A stretch of DNA of 64,000 bases from Streptomonospora mangrovi. Lineage in GTDB: Bacteria; Actinomycetota; Actinomycetes; Streptosporangiales; Streptosporangiaceae. The position numbers were made by a program, and so were the translations under genes. The notes under the pieces are model-generated. The model saw only the letters and a program-made list of their open reading frames with translations, did not search any database and had not been told where the DNA came from. Position 1 is the first letter of the stretch; each line of letters begins with the position of its first letter. Shown here piece by piece: positions 36,865 through 44,432 of this stretch. Location: the NCBI RefSeq assembly GCF_027604915.1, contig NZ_JAJAQC010000035.1:1-64000 (forward strand). The letters are read 5' to 3'.

Positions 36865-38618
36865 GGTCGGGCGGGTTCCTCGCGCGGGGGTGGCGGGCGG
36901 TGGGCCAGCGGGACGTCGAGGTGGAGGTCGAGCAGGCCGATCGCGTCGAGCAGGAGGCCGCGGTCGAAGGGCTCGGGCAGCCGGACGGGCAGGCCGATGT
37001 CGCGGCGGCGGTCGAGTTCGGGCGCGGGGTCGCGGCCGTCCTGGAGCAGCGGGGCCAGCCGCGACAGCAGCCAGGAGCGCTGCCCCGCCATGGGGGCCGA
37101 ACGCAGGCTGCCGGGGGCGGCGGGGTCGAGGTAGGCCCGCAGGAACGCGCGGAAGTCGGCCCCGGGCATGGGCAGGGCGGTGCGCCCGGAGCCGGCGCGG
37201 TCCTCGTGCAGCCGGGCCACCACCCGGACGGGGTCGTCGAAGACGTGGGACCACGCCACCACGTGGTCGTGCATCCGGTGCTCGGCGGCCTTGCGGTGCT
37301 CCTTGGCGGTGTCGCACAGGGCGGCGCAGATGTCGTAGCCCACCGACAGCGGCGCCCCCACCGGCTGCACCGCGATGCCGATCCCGGCCGAGGGCACGCC
37401 GGTGGTGCGGCCGGTGGCGCCGAGCCGACGGGTCCAGGGGGGCTCGGCGGCGCGGGCGGCCATGGCGGCGCGGGGGTCGCCGGGCGGGACGAGCGCGGGG
37501 TCGGTGTCGAGCCAGTCGAGGGCGAACCGGGTGACGCTCCAGGCCAGGCGGGCGTCGCAGATGACGGTGAGGTCGTCGCCGGCCACGACCACCGGGCGCA
37601 CCGGCACGTGGACCGCGCCGCGCAGCACGTGCGGGCGCAGCCGGCCGCCCGCGCCGTGGCCGAGGATGGCGGGTTCGCCGGTGTCGGGGTCGGTGGTGAC
37701 GGCGCCGGCCACGGCCCGGATGACCGCCTGGGCCAGGCCCTCGGTGAGCCGGGCGATGTCGGCGGAGACGGTGCGCATGTGGGCCACGACGTCGGCGCCG
37801 GCGGAGTCGAGGGCGGCGTGGTAGCGCTTGAGGAGGTCGCCCAGCCCGTTGAAGTCGAGGTGGATGACCGCCAGGCGGCTGAGGTCGCCGATCTCGCGGC
37901 CGAGGTGGTCGACGTCGGTGGGGAGTTCGAGGCGGTCGGCGCCGGGCGGGGGCGCCAGGCCGCGCAGCCAGGTGCGGGTGTTGGAGTCGTGCCACTGGCG
38001 GGCGCGCACCCGCGCGGTGACGATGTCGCGGGCGGCGCGTTCGCGGACCGGGCCGCGGTCGCGGGTGTGGTCGAGGAGTTCGGCGGGGCGCCCGGTGATG
38101 TCGCAGGCGGCGGTGACGCCCACCCCGAGCGCGGGCAGGTGGCCGGGGGCGGGCACCGCGCGGGCGGCCTGGAGCGCCGAGGGCAGCAGCCGCAGCGCCT
38201 CGGCCTGGGTGGCGGGGCCGGATCCGGGGCCGCCGTAGGGCACGTGCGCCACGACCGGGTTGAGCTGGTCGGAGAGGTCGCGCAGGCGGCGGGTGTAGCG
38301 GCCGGTGAAGGCGCGGGCGTGGTCGGCGGCGCGGCGGGGGTCGGTGAAGGCGATGTAGAGCGCGCCGCCGGCGTCGCGCAGCACCGCGCACGAGCCGGCC
38401 GGGAGGTCGGCCAGCAGCGGCGCCAGGTGCGGCCCGGCGGGGTCGGTGAGGTCGGCCATCAGGGTGGCGCGGCCGATGGCGTCGAGCAGCCGCCGGCCCT
38501 CGTAGACGAACCGCTGGATGCCCGCGAGGTCGACACCGACGACCACGCCGGCGGCCGGGCGCGGCCGGGCCGCCGCCGGAGGCGGGGCGGCCTGGGTGGC
38601 GGGGCGGGCGGGGGCCAT
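36861..38618 (-). CDS. cas10: Cas10, HD-less large subunit with polymerase/cyclase core
   Basis: 585 residues. Palm 1 opens at about 28-38 with GVDLAGIQRFV. Palm 2 has VIHLDFNGLGDLLKR (about 251-265) and VVVAGDDLTVIC with AGDD at 346-349, in place of the usual GGDD. Both catalytic aspartates are kept. No N-terminal HD nuclease is present: palm 1 starts almost at once. Cas10 converts ATP to cyclic oligoadenylate when the complex binds target RNA. No DNA-cutting HD means interference must come from the effector and from RNA cleavage. ATG follows AGGAGA by seven bases. 18 bases after the effector gene. Confidence 0.9.
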   Translation of the reverse strand: MAPARPATQAAPPPAAARPRPAAGVVVGVDLAGIQRFVYEGRRLLDAIGRATLMADLTDPAGPHLAPLLADLPAGSCAVLRDAGGALYIAFTDPRRAADHARAFTGRYTRRLRDLSDQLNPVVAHVPYGGPGSGPATQAEALRLLPSALQAARAVPAPGHLPALGVGVTAACDITGRPAELLDHTRDRGPVRERAARDIVTARVRARQWHDSNTRTWLRGLAPPPGADRLELPTDVDHLGREIGDLSRLAVIHLDFNGLGDLLKRYHAALDSAGADVVAHMRTVSADIARLTEGLAQAVIRAVAGAVTTDPDTGEPAILGHGAGGRLRPHVLRGAVHVPVRPVVVAGDDLTVICDARLAWSVTRFALDWLDTDPALVPPGDPRAAMAARAAEPPWTRRLGATGRTTGVPSAGIGIAVQPVGAPLSVGYDICAALCDTAKEHRKAAEHRMHDHVVAWSHVFDDPVRVVARLHEDRAGSGRTALPMPGADFRAFLRAYLDPAAPGSLRSAPMAGQRSWLLSRLAPLLQDGRDPAPELDRRRDIGLPVRLPEPFDRGLLLDAIGLLDLHLDVPLAHRPPPPREEPARP

Positions 38619-38636
38619 GTGGGGTCTCCTGCGGGG

Positions 38637-41339
38637 TCAGAGCCGGAGGGCGGACAGGTGGGCGGCCAGGGCGGCGCGGAAGCGCGGTGTCGCGGGGTCC
38701 GCGGATACCACTCTCGGACGCCGGGTGTCCTCGTGGGCGGTGATGGTGTCGGCGGGGGGCGCGGTGTCGTCGGCGTCGTGGCCGGTGCCGCGCCACCAGG
38801 AGAACCAGTCGATGAGGTCGAGGGCGCGCCGTGGGTCGCCGTCGCCGGGCCGGTGCAGCGCCAGGGTGGTGCCGGCGGTGCCGCAGCGGACGTTGAGCAG
38901 GGCGGCCGAGGCGAACACGTCGTGCGCCCAGCCGCCGGCGCCGACGTCCTGCTCCAGGTGGGCCCCGCCGGAGGTGAAGTAGCGCAGCCGGGTGCGGCGC
39001 GGCGCGCTGAGGCCCAGGGCGCGGTCGGCCACGGTGAGGACGACGGTGGGGCGCTGCGGCGCGGAGTACTGGGGCAGCGGGGGCGCGCCGGCGGTGACGG
39101 TGTCGTCGACCCAGGCGGCGACGTCGTGGCCGGCCGCCAGCGCGCGGATCTGGTCGGCGGCGGCGTCGATGAGGGCGACGTCGATCTGGCGGGCGGCGAT
39201 GGGGGCGACGGCCTCGGCCAGGGAGCCCGTGAGGAAGCGGTAGCCGCGCAGCAGCAGCCGCCACTCCACGGCGGCCGGGCCGTGGCGGCCCACCGGGCCG
39301 TGGGTGCGGCAGTAGACCTCGCGGGTGAGGGGCGAGACGTAGGTGATGCAGCCGCCGCGCTCGTGGGCGGCCAGGGCCAGGCCGGTGCTCATGGCCTTGG
39401 TGCCGATGGTGATGTCGGCCACGACGGGGGCGTCGGCGTCGGCGTACTGGTCGATCTTGGCGCGGGCGCGGGCGGCGACGTCGGCCACGTCGGCGGCGTC
39501 GACGGCGGCCTCGGCGAACTTCACGCGGTCGGGGTAGCCGTCACGCCGCAGGCGGGCGGCGAGGCGGCGCCGGTTCACGGCGCGGAAGGCGGCGGGGTCC
39601 TCGGCGGCGAACAGGGTGCGGCGCACGGCGGAGTCCAGGGCGGACAGCTCTTTCTCGCTCTGCCGGGTGAACAGCAGCACGGCGCGCGCGGGCAGGCAGG
39701 CGCGGACGGCGGCGAGGACGGACAGCCGGCTGCCGCCCAGGCCCATGATCAGCAGCGGCCGCCGACCGGGCGGGGCGCCGGCGCCGGGGGGCGGCGCGTG
39801 CGGGCCGGTGCGGGCGCCGGCGGCGCCGGGTTGGCCGGGCTGTGCGGCCGGGCCCGGGCCGGCGGCGGTGGGCTCCTCCCCTGCTTCGGGGGCGGGGTCG
39901 GCCGGACGCGCCTGCGGAGGACCCGGGTCGGGGCGGGCGCCGCCGGCGGGCGGGGCGGCGCGGGGCGGCTGGGGGCGCTCGGGTGCGGGGCGGTCGGCGG
40001 CGGGGGCGCAGCGCGCCGGGCGGGACAGGCCGGGGACGCCGTGGGCGGGGGTGCGGTCGCGGGCGGGGCGGGAGGTGGTGCGGGCGGTCACCGCCGAGGC
40101 GCGCGGCGCGGCCTCGGCGGGCAGGGAGCCGCGCGCGGAACGCCCCGGGGCAGGCGGCTCGGCGGCGGACGCGGCTCCTCCGGCGCCGGGGGCGGGCGGT
40201 GCGGCCTCAGCGGACAGGGGCGCCGGCGCCTCGGGGAGGGGGGCGGCGGGGCATGCGGCCGGAACCGGCGCGGCGGGGCCGGGGAGGTGGCGGGGGACCG
40301 GAGCCGGCGGGGCGGCGGCCGGGCGGGGCGGCGCGGCGGGGAAGAAGCCGTCGATGACGTGCTGGGCGGAGGGGAAGTCGCGGACCAGCTCGTCCAGGCT
40401 GCGCACGTGCAGCGGGGCGGTGCTGAGCTGGGGGTCGTAGGCCGCGAGTTGCTCGACCGAGCAGTCGCCGCCGCCGCCCTCGTGGACGAACAGCACCCGC
40501 GCGGCGCCGCCGAAGGCGCGCTGGGCCTTGGTCAGGGTCCAGCCCGCGGCGTCGAGGATGTGGGAGGGGTCGCGCTTGACCTCGACGCACAGCACCCGGT
40601 GCCGGTAGCGCACGATGAGGTCGAAGTCGCCGATGGAGGCGTGCGGCGCGCGGGGGTCGGGCATGACGCGGTTGCCCAGCACCTCGGCGCCGGGCACGCC
40701 GGCGAGCCGGCGGCGGAACAGCGCCAGCACCCGGGCCTCGGCCATGTCGCCGCTGCCGAGGTCGGCGCCGCGCCCGCGCCGCAGCCACTCCTCCTGCGCC
40801 GCCGCCTGGTCGCCGGGGCGCAGGTCGACGCCGTGCACCGCCGCCAGGGCCTCGATGGTCAGCGCGCCGCTGTCGATGCCGCCGGGGTGGACCGAGCCGT
40901 CGGTGAAGCGCAGGGTCTCGGAGGTGGCGTCGAGGTAGCTGCGCCACCGGTGGCGGTCGGGGAAGCGCTCGACGTGGCGCAGCACCGCGTGGGTGCTCAT
41001 GACCTTGGTGCCGCCGGTGTAGCACAGCCGCCAGTCGCGCCGGAGGTCGGCCGCGAGCGCGGCGAAGCGCGCCCCGACGGCGTGGAAGTCGAAGGCGTCC
41101 TCACCGATGTCGAAGCGGCGGGCGACCTCGATGCCGGGGCACAGCCGGCGGGCCGTGGCGACGATGCGGGCGGCGCGCCGCGCGGTGTCGGTGGTGTGCA
41201 CCAGCACCAGGCGGCGGGGCGTGAAGGTCAGCGCCGCCAGCAGCGCGGGCGTGGGGCTGGTGCCCGCCAGGACGACCAGGGTGGCGGGGGTGCCGCCGGG
41301 GTCGCGGGGGGCGTGGGTGTGCTCCGGTCTCCGCTCCAT
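38637..41339 (-). CDS. Can1-like effector: CARF - PD-(D/E)XK nuclease - linker - CARF
   Basis: About 900 residues. CARF 1 (about 20-150): VVLAGTSPTPALLAAL and LCYTGGTKVMSTHA (TGGTK at 108-112). Nuclease (about 198-325): SIGDFDLIV...LCVEVKR, catalytic D240-E253-K255, like Card1/Can1. Linker (about 333-525): some 190 residues, mostly Pro, Ala, Gly. CARF 2 (about 527-685): LLIMGLGGSRLSVLAAV and ITIGTKAMSTGLAL. The tail (686-900) has GGWAHDVFASAALLN, perhaps a worn-out nuclease remnant. CARF domains bind cyclic oligoadenylate made by Cas10; the nuclease would then cut DNA or RNA. ATG 41339 is favoured over a TTG 57 bases earlier. First gene of the operon. Confidence 0.85.
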   Translation of the reverse strand: MERRPEHTHAPRDPGGTPATLVVLAGTSPTPALLAALTFTPRRLVLVHTTDTARRAARIVATARRLCPGIEVARRFDIGEDAFDFHAVGARFAALAADLRRDWRLCYTGGTKVMSTHAVLRHVERFPDRHRWRSYLDATSETLRFTDGSVHPGGIDSGALTIEALAAVHGVDLRPGDQAAAQEEWLRRGRGADLGSGDMAEARVLALFRRRLAGVPGAEVLGNRVMPDPRAPHASIGDFDLIVRYRHRVLCVEVKRDPSHILDAAGWTLTKAQRAFGGAARVLFVHEGGGGDCSVEQLAAYDPQLSTAPLHVRSLDELVRDFPSAQHVIDGFFPAAPPRPAAAPPAPVPRHLPGPAAPVPAACPAAPLPEAPAPLSAEAAPPAPGAGGAASAAEPPAPGRSARGSLPAEAAPRASAVTARTTSRPARDRTPAHGVPGLSRPARCAPAADRPAPERPQPPRAAPPAGGARPDPGPPQARPADPAPEAGEEPTAAGPGPAAQPGQPGAAGARTGPHAPPPGAGAPPGRRPLLIMGLGGSRLSVLAAVRACLPARAVLLFTRQSEKELSALDSAVRRTLFAAEDPAAFRAVNRRRLAARLRRDGYPDRVKFAEAAVDAADVADVAARARAKIDQYADADAPVVADITIGTKAMSTGLALAAHERGGCITYVSPLTREVYCRTHGPVGRHGPAAVEWRLLLRGYRFLTGSLAEAVAPIAARQIDVALIDAAADQIRALAAGHDVAAWVDDTVTAGAPPLPQYSAPQRPTVVLTVADRALGLSAPRRTRLRYFTSGGAHLEQDVGAGGWAHDVFASAALLNVRCGTAGTTLALHRPGDGDPRRALDLIDWFSWWRGTGHDADDTAPPADTITAHEDTRRPRVVSADPATPRFRAALAAHLSALRL

Positions 41340-41360
41340 GGATCCGTTTCGCGCTGTCGC

Positions 41361-41375
41361 GTGCCGATACGGCAC
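41361..41375. promoter_or_regulatory. Perfect palindrome upstream of the effector gene
   Basis: GTGCCG-ATA-CGGCAC, ending 21 bases before the effector ATG. Possible operator of the CRISPR-Cas operon. The AT-richer stretch at 41376-41450 beyond it is the likely promoter. Confidence 0.5.
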
Positions 41376-41717
41376 TTCCGGTAGTGATTCCCGCAATCAA
41401 CCAGAAACCACTCTTTTCACCCCTGTGTCCGAGAGAAGTCATGCGATGGAGGTGATCACCCCTACGAACCACGACCAAGCCACTCATGCAGGCACATCCC
41501 CTCGCACATACACGCTAGGCCCCGCACCGGCCCCTGGTGCGGACCGTCCACAGCAGGCGCCTCCGCCGCCTCGGCGGCCGGAAGGAGGAGCGGTGCCACC
41601 ACGACGGACACGGAACCACGTCGAGCACCCGGACCGCCCCGGTCATCCCCAACCCGCCCCGGCCCCGCCGGGGCACGGCACCGGCGGTCCCGGACGTCGC
41701 GGTCCTCGCGGACACAC

Positions 41718-41979
41718 CCGGCAGACGGGATAGACCCACCCACCGCATGTCTCGCGCGTCGATCAGGGAAGTTCTCCCCGCCCCGGCCGACGGGACAGCG
41801 ACCGCGCAGAGTACGACCTTGGCTTCCTCTTCGTCGTCCATCCCCGGTTGACGGGATAACAACGCCAGTTGTTGATGGGCGCTCCGTCCAGGGTCGTTCC
41901 TCCCCGGCAGACGGAATCTTTCCAACATCTGGCTCGCCTGCGATCGTGTTCGCCCAGCCCATATCCGGCAGACGGAATG
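41718..41979. CRISPR. Degenerate CRISPR-like array of five units
   Basis: A 14-15 base core recurs at 41718, 41783, 41844, 41904 and 41965 (steps 65, 61, 60, 61). On the minus strand it reads [AG]T[TC]CCGTC[TGA][GA]CCGG[GA]; CCCG and CGGG can pair around a five-base loop. Two units continue as GAGGAACGAC and GATGGACGAC. Bases between cores differ completely. The series sits between cas6 and the effector operon. Cores differ from each other at up to four positions, and no longer perfect repeat exists, so it is either a decayed array or spaced protein sites. The rest of 41340-42234 holds no convincing gene. Confidence 0.45.
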
Positions 41980-42003
41980 GCTGCGGCCGAGGCTGTGGCA
42001 ACA

Positions 42004-42054
42004 CGGGCGGTTCCGGTCCCTGGGCGCTCGCCGCCCCGCGACCGGAACCGCCCG
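42004..42054 (-). terminator. Long inverted repeat between the repeat array and the small gene
   Basis: CGGGCGGTTCCGGTC (42004-42018) pairs perfectly with GACCGGAACCGCCCG (42040-42054), extended by CAAC/TTG outside. Loop of 21 bases. It lies downstream of the minus-strand gene ending at 42235 and may end that transcript before the array. Confidence 0.6.
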
Positions 42055-42234
42055 TTGCCGCGTCGCCGGTCGCGGCGCGGGCCGCACCCGCGCGGGCGTG
42101 CGCCCGGCGCGCCACCCGGCCCCGCGGCGGGCCGGGTCCACTCATCGGTCCACTCCTCGCGCTCCACACCTCCGCCACCCGCCGCCGTGCCTCCGCGGCC
42201 CGCGCACCGGCCGCGCCGGTCCGGCGGCACCGGG

Positions 42235-42567
42235 TCAGGCGCTGCGCCGGCCCAGGGCCTTGCAGCCCACGATCGTGCCGTCGGAGGAGCGCACCAGGTC
42301 GGTCGGCACCAGCAGGTCGGTCCGCTCGGGATGGGCCATGGCCACGGCGGCCGACACGATGTACCAGACCCCGCTCGCCGGCGCGGGCAGCATCGCCCGG
42401 CCGTAGTCCTCGGAGAACACGGGGATGCCCCCGATGCGGCCGATCTCGCAGCGGTCGACCGCCACGCGCACCGGCTTGGCCGCCGCCGGACAGCGGACGA
42501 CGACGCGGTCATTGGAGTCGAAGATCGTCACCTCGTGCGGTGTCAGGTTGACCAGCGGAACACGCAT
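42235..42567 (-). CDS. Small conserved-type protein of unknown function
   Basis: 110 residues, soluble. LVNLTPHEVTIFD at the N-terminus, IGGIPVFSEDYG in the middle and GVWYIVSAAVAMAHPERTDLLVPTDLVRSSDGTIVGCKAL at the end; I recall similar proteins in actinomycetes and phages, without known function. AGGGAAG stands just upstream of the ATG. It follows cas6 by 81 bases on the same strand, so it may belong to that transcript, but no CRISPR role is known to me. Confidence 0.75.
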   Translation of the reverse strand: MRVPLVNLTPHEVTIFDSNDRVVVRCPAAAKPVRVAVDRCEIGRIGGIPVFSEDYGRAMLPAPASGVWYIVSAAVAMAHPERTDLLVPTDLVRSSDGTIVGCKALGRRSA

Positions 42568-42648
42568 TCTTCCCTCTCACATCCCGAGCCGGCGAGGCGG
42601 GCCGAGCGGACCTGCGCACACTGCGGATCCCGCGCCCGGCGGCCGAGG

Positions 42649-43572
42649 TCAGTCGAACAGCAACCCGTCAAATTCCTGTTCCTGAAACTCCGCGTACGTG
42701 GGACGCGGAGGCCGGGGCCGCCGGCGGTCTCGGGCGGGACCCCGTCGCCGCCCGGCTGCCACGTCGTTGCCGGTGGTGAGGGTGTCGACGCGCAGCGCCC
42801 CGAATCCCTGCGCGGTGTACTTGCCCACCCCGGTCAGCTCGATGAGTTCCAGTAGCGCCCCGAAGTCGGCCAGGCGCCGACCGTCGGTGCCCCGCGGCAG
42901 GGTCAGCCGCAGGCCGCCCTCCCACCCGGGCACGGTGCGCCCGGCCGGACCGGGGTGCTCGGTGGCGCGGATGGGCGCGGATTCGTCGGGGGCGCGGCGC
43001 AGCAGCGTGGTGACGTCGTCAATGCGGCGCAGCCAGGGCTCGGCGAGGTCGCGCGGTGCGAAGCGGGCGACGGCGCCCACCGCCCCGCTGCCGCTGAGCT
43101 GCCCCGACGCGGTGCGGTGCACCACGCCGAACAGCAGCCGCGGGCCGGGCCACGCCTGGAAGCTGTCCTCTCCGTCGTAGTTGCGGGCCAGGGAGACCAC
43201 CGGGCTGAGGGTGTGCAGGGCGGCCTCGTGTACGACCCTGCGCGGTTCGGTCAGGATCGCGGTGTAGTCGCGTGCGTGGACGTCGGTGACCGAGAGCGGT
43301 TCGAGCAGGTGGTCGCCGACGCGCTGGACCCGGCCGACCAGGTCGGCGGGATCGGTCTCGGGCGGTTCGTCGTCGAGCCAGGTCAGGGACCAGACCCACA
43401 GCCGGTCGGCCAGGGGCTGGGGCCAGCCGTTCATGGCCCACTTCTTGGCGGCGCCGTGTTCGGGGCCGGGCTGGGGCCACCAGGTGTTCAACAGGCCGTG
43501 ACAGTCAACGGCGCGCACGGGCCGGGCGGCGTCGGCGTGGTCGCGCAGGACCAGCGTCCAGCGTCGTGGCAT
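42649..43572 (-). CDS. cas6: Cas6-family crRNA-processing endoribonuclease
   Basis: 307 residues. A ferredoxin-like double fold is suggested; HTLSPVVSLARNY mid-protein and the C-terminal LLELIELTGVGKYTAQGFGALRV (about 240-262) match the Gly-rich LTGIGK-xSxGFG loop of Cas6. It would cut precursor crRNA within each repeat. The likely catalytic His is not certain from sequence. A basic tail of 45 residues follows. ATG 43572 has GGGGGAG five bases upstream; residues before it are non-coding in appearance. Confidence 0.8.
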   Translation of the reverse strand: MPRRWTLVLRDHADAARPVRAVDCHGLLNTWWPQPGPEHGAAKKWAMNGWPQPLADRLWVWSLTWLDDEPPETDPADLVGRVQRVGDHLLEPLSVTDVHARDYTAILTEPRRVVHEAALHTLSPVVSLARNYDGEDSFQAWPGPRLLFGVVHRTASGQLSGSGAVGAVARFAPRDLAEPWLRRIDDVTTLLRRAPDESAPIRATEHPGPAGRTVPGWEGGLRLTLPRGTDGRRLADFGALLELIELTGVGKYTAQGFGALRVDTLTTGNDVAAGRRRGPARDRRRPRPPRPTYAEFQEQEFDGLLFD

Positions 43573-43755
43573 CGTCACTCCCCCTTTTCGCCGATGTGCC
43601 TCGGCCGTCGTGGGCGCGTCCGGATCGGGCCGGAGCATCCATTGCTCTCGGACAGGGACATCGGCGCCGTCCGAGAGGTGTCGGCACACGATCGAGCAGG
43701 AGGACGGGCCATGGCAGCACGCCGCTCGGCGGACCAGGACGGAGCCCGCTAGCCC

Positions 43756-44061
43756 ATGAGTTGCGCAGACGACCACCCCGACCCGCAGCCCACGAACCGC
43801 GGCGCGCCGCGGCCGAGGCCACGCGACTGGCTGGACGCCTACGTCGACTGGCGGGTGTCGCGGCTCGAGGCCGACCTCGCCGAGCCCGCGCCCGGGCGCG
43901 GCGCGGCCGACGGCGCCGATCCGGCGGGCGCCCCGGGCGGGCGCGCACCGGCCGAGGACCCCCGCGCGGCGCCCGCGCCGCCGGTGCCCGAGGTCGCGGC
44001 CCCCGACCTGGCCGCCCACCTCGCCGAGCTGGCCGAGCGCTACCGCCGCCGCTCGGGGTAG
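43756..44061 (+). CDS. Small protein of unknown function, divergent from cas6
   Basis: 101 residues with a WLDAYVDWRVSRLEADL helix-like head, a Pro/Ala/Gly-rich middle and a C-terminal AAHLAELAERYRRR helix. Third positions are nearly all G or C, which favours a real gene. The start codon has only a weak ACGGAG 13 bases upstream. I do not recognise it. Confidence 0.5.
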   Translation: MSCADDHPDPQPTNRGAPRPRPRDWLDAYVDWRVSRLEADLAEPAPGRGAADGADPAGAPGGRAPAEDPRAAPAPPVPEVAAPDLAAHLAELAERYRRRSG

Positions 44062-44111
44062 GCGGCGCCGGGTCCCGGCCGCTCCGAGGGGGCGGCGCCG
44101 GATCCCGGCCG
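44060..44111. repeat. Direct repeat of 22 bases, 30-base step
   Basis: GGCGGCGCCGG(G/A)TCCCGGCCGC occurs at 44060-44081 and 44090-44111, right after the small ORF. Each copy can fold on itself and may act in termination. Confidence 0.55.
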
Positions 44112-44252
44112 CCCGGTCGCGGTGAGGCGATCGGCACACCGCGGAGGGTCCGCGGGGCGCCGCCGCCCGGCGGCGCGGTCCGCGGCACCGGCCGCCCATC
44201 ACTACACAGAACACCGCATCGCGTTCGGCACACACTTGCGTGCCTGCGCTTC

Positions 44253-44282
44253 TTGACGGTGCGCCGCGTGTGGCCCTAATTT
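44253..44282 (+). promoter_or_regulatory. Putative sigma-70-type promoter
   Basis: TTGACG and TAATTT with an 18-base spacer, about 150 bases upstream of the next gene. Confidence 0.5.
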
Positions 44283-44432
44283 CTTAGGTGACCACGCGCG
44301 TCACGAGGGCGGTGCCCCTGCGGCACCAGCCGACGTGGGTGTGTCACCGGGCACAACCGTCCTTCTTCTATGCACTTTCCCGGAGGAGCTGGGGAAGAGC
44401 CTCAGCCCCGTGCCACGGGGAGTAGAAGGACC

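Noticed and set aside
41657-41675. Possible sixth array unit one step beyond 41718
   Set aside because: Only CCGG..CCGGG GC-rich likeness; too weak in this composition to count.
41446-41733. Plus-strand 95-codon ORF running into the first repeat unit
   Set aside because: Pro/Arg-rich, without SD, and ending inside the repeat core; more likely leader DNA.
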